From assembly GCA_027575765.1 (NCBI GenBank), contig JANBPT010000891.1, positions 1 to 19,868 of the forward strand: a DNA stretch of 19,868 nucleotides, written 5' to 3'. The notes below the pieces were generated by a model. That model saw nothing but the letters and a program-made list of their open reading frames with translations. It was not told where the DNA came from and made no database searches. This document shows positions 19,855 through 19,868 of this stretch, piece after piece. The position numbers were made by a program, and so were the translations under genes. Numbering within the stretch: position 1 is the first letter of the stretch; each line of letters begins with the position of its first letter. This DNA comes from Tieghemiomyces parasiticus. Its lineage: Eukaryota > Kickxellomycota > Dimargaritomycetes > Dimargaritales > Dimargaritaceae.

Positions 19855-19868
19855 TGAACAAGCTCGCC
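19855..19868 (+). CDS. Possible start of a plus-strand gene running off the window
   Basis: An ATG with A at -3 is followed by AAC AAG CTC GCC, all codons ending in G or C as in the other coding pieces here. Only five codons are visible, so the product is unknown. The same bases are also open in another frame, and an acceptor-like GTAAG lies at 19836-19840, so this could instead be inside a second exon. Confidence 0.22.

Overview
The window looks like nuclear DNA of a eukaryote, most likely a fungus. The strongest evidence is one five-exon gene on the minus strand. Its four short GT-AG introns (166-309 bp) interrupt a protein with the fungal Sgf73 layout: an N-terminal zinc finger, a low-complexity linker, an SCA7 zinc-binding domain and a conserved C-terminal block. 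GC content is moderate and coding exons prefer G or C at third positions. Placement within fungi is a guess; an early-diverging lineage is possible. There are no bacterial features such as operons or Shine-Dalgarno sites.

Layout: bases 1-402 hold the 3' end of a plus-strand gene whose product ends in a Ser/Thr/Pro/Ala-rich tail and which I cannot name. Bases 403-16294 (about 15.9 kb) contain no gene I can support. The open frames there are about as long and numerous as stop-codon chance predicts. What the stretch does show is alternating pyrimidine-rich and purine-rich blocks of several hundred bases, unusually many C or G runs of 9-11 bases, several microsatellites, an AT palindrome, and a cluster of stem-loops around 15554-15652 that includes a perfect 13-bp hairpin. 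Bases 16295-18738 (minus) carry the SGF73/ataxin-7 gene, a 491-residue SAGA subunit in my splice model. Upstream of it (18739-19868) lies a candidate divergent regulatory region, with TATA-like elements facing both ways, a doubtful 70-codon open frame, and a possible plus-strand gene start just before the right edge.

Function: the only gene with a clear role is SGF73, which by family knowledge tethers the deubiquitinase module (Ubp8, Sgf11, Sus1) to the SAGA coactivator. The other two coding pieces run off the window, and I see no functional link among the three. The most interesting points are in SGF73: all four introns are phase 1, two phase-compatible acceptors at intron 1 could make isoforms with or without a 36-residue segment, the linker carries a poly-Thr microsatellite, and there is an AT-hook-like motif. 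Outside the gene, the hairpin cluster and the strand-asymmetric mosaic deserve a check. I found no convincing undescribed system.
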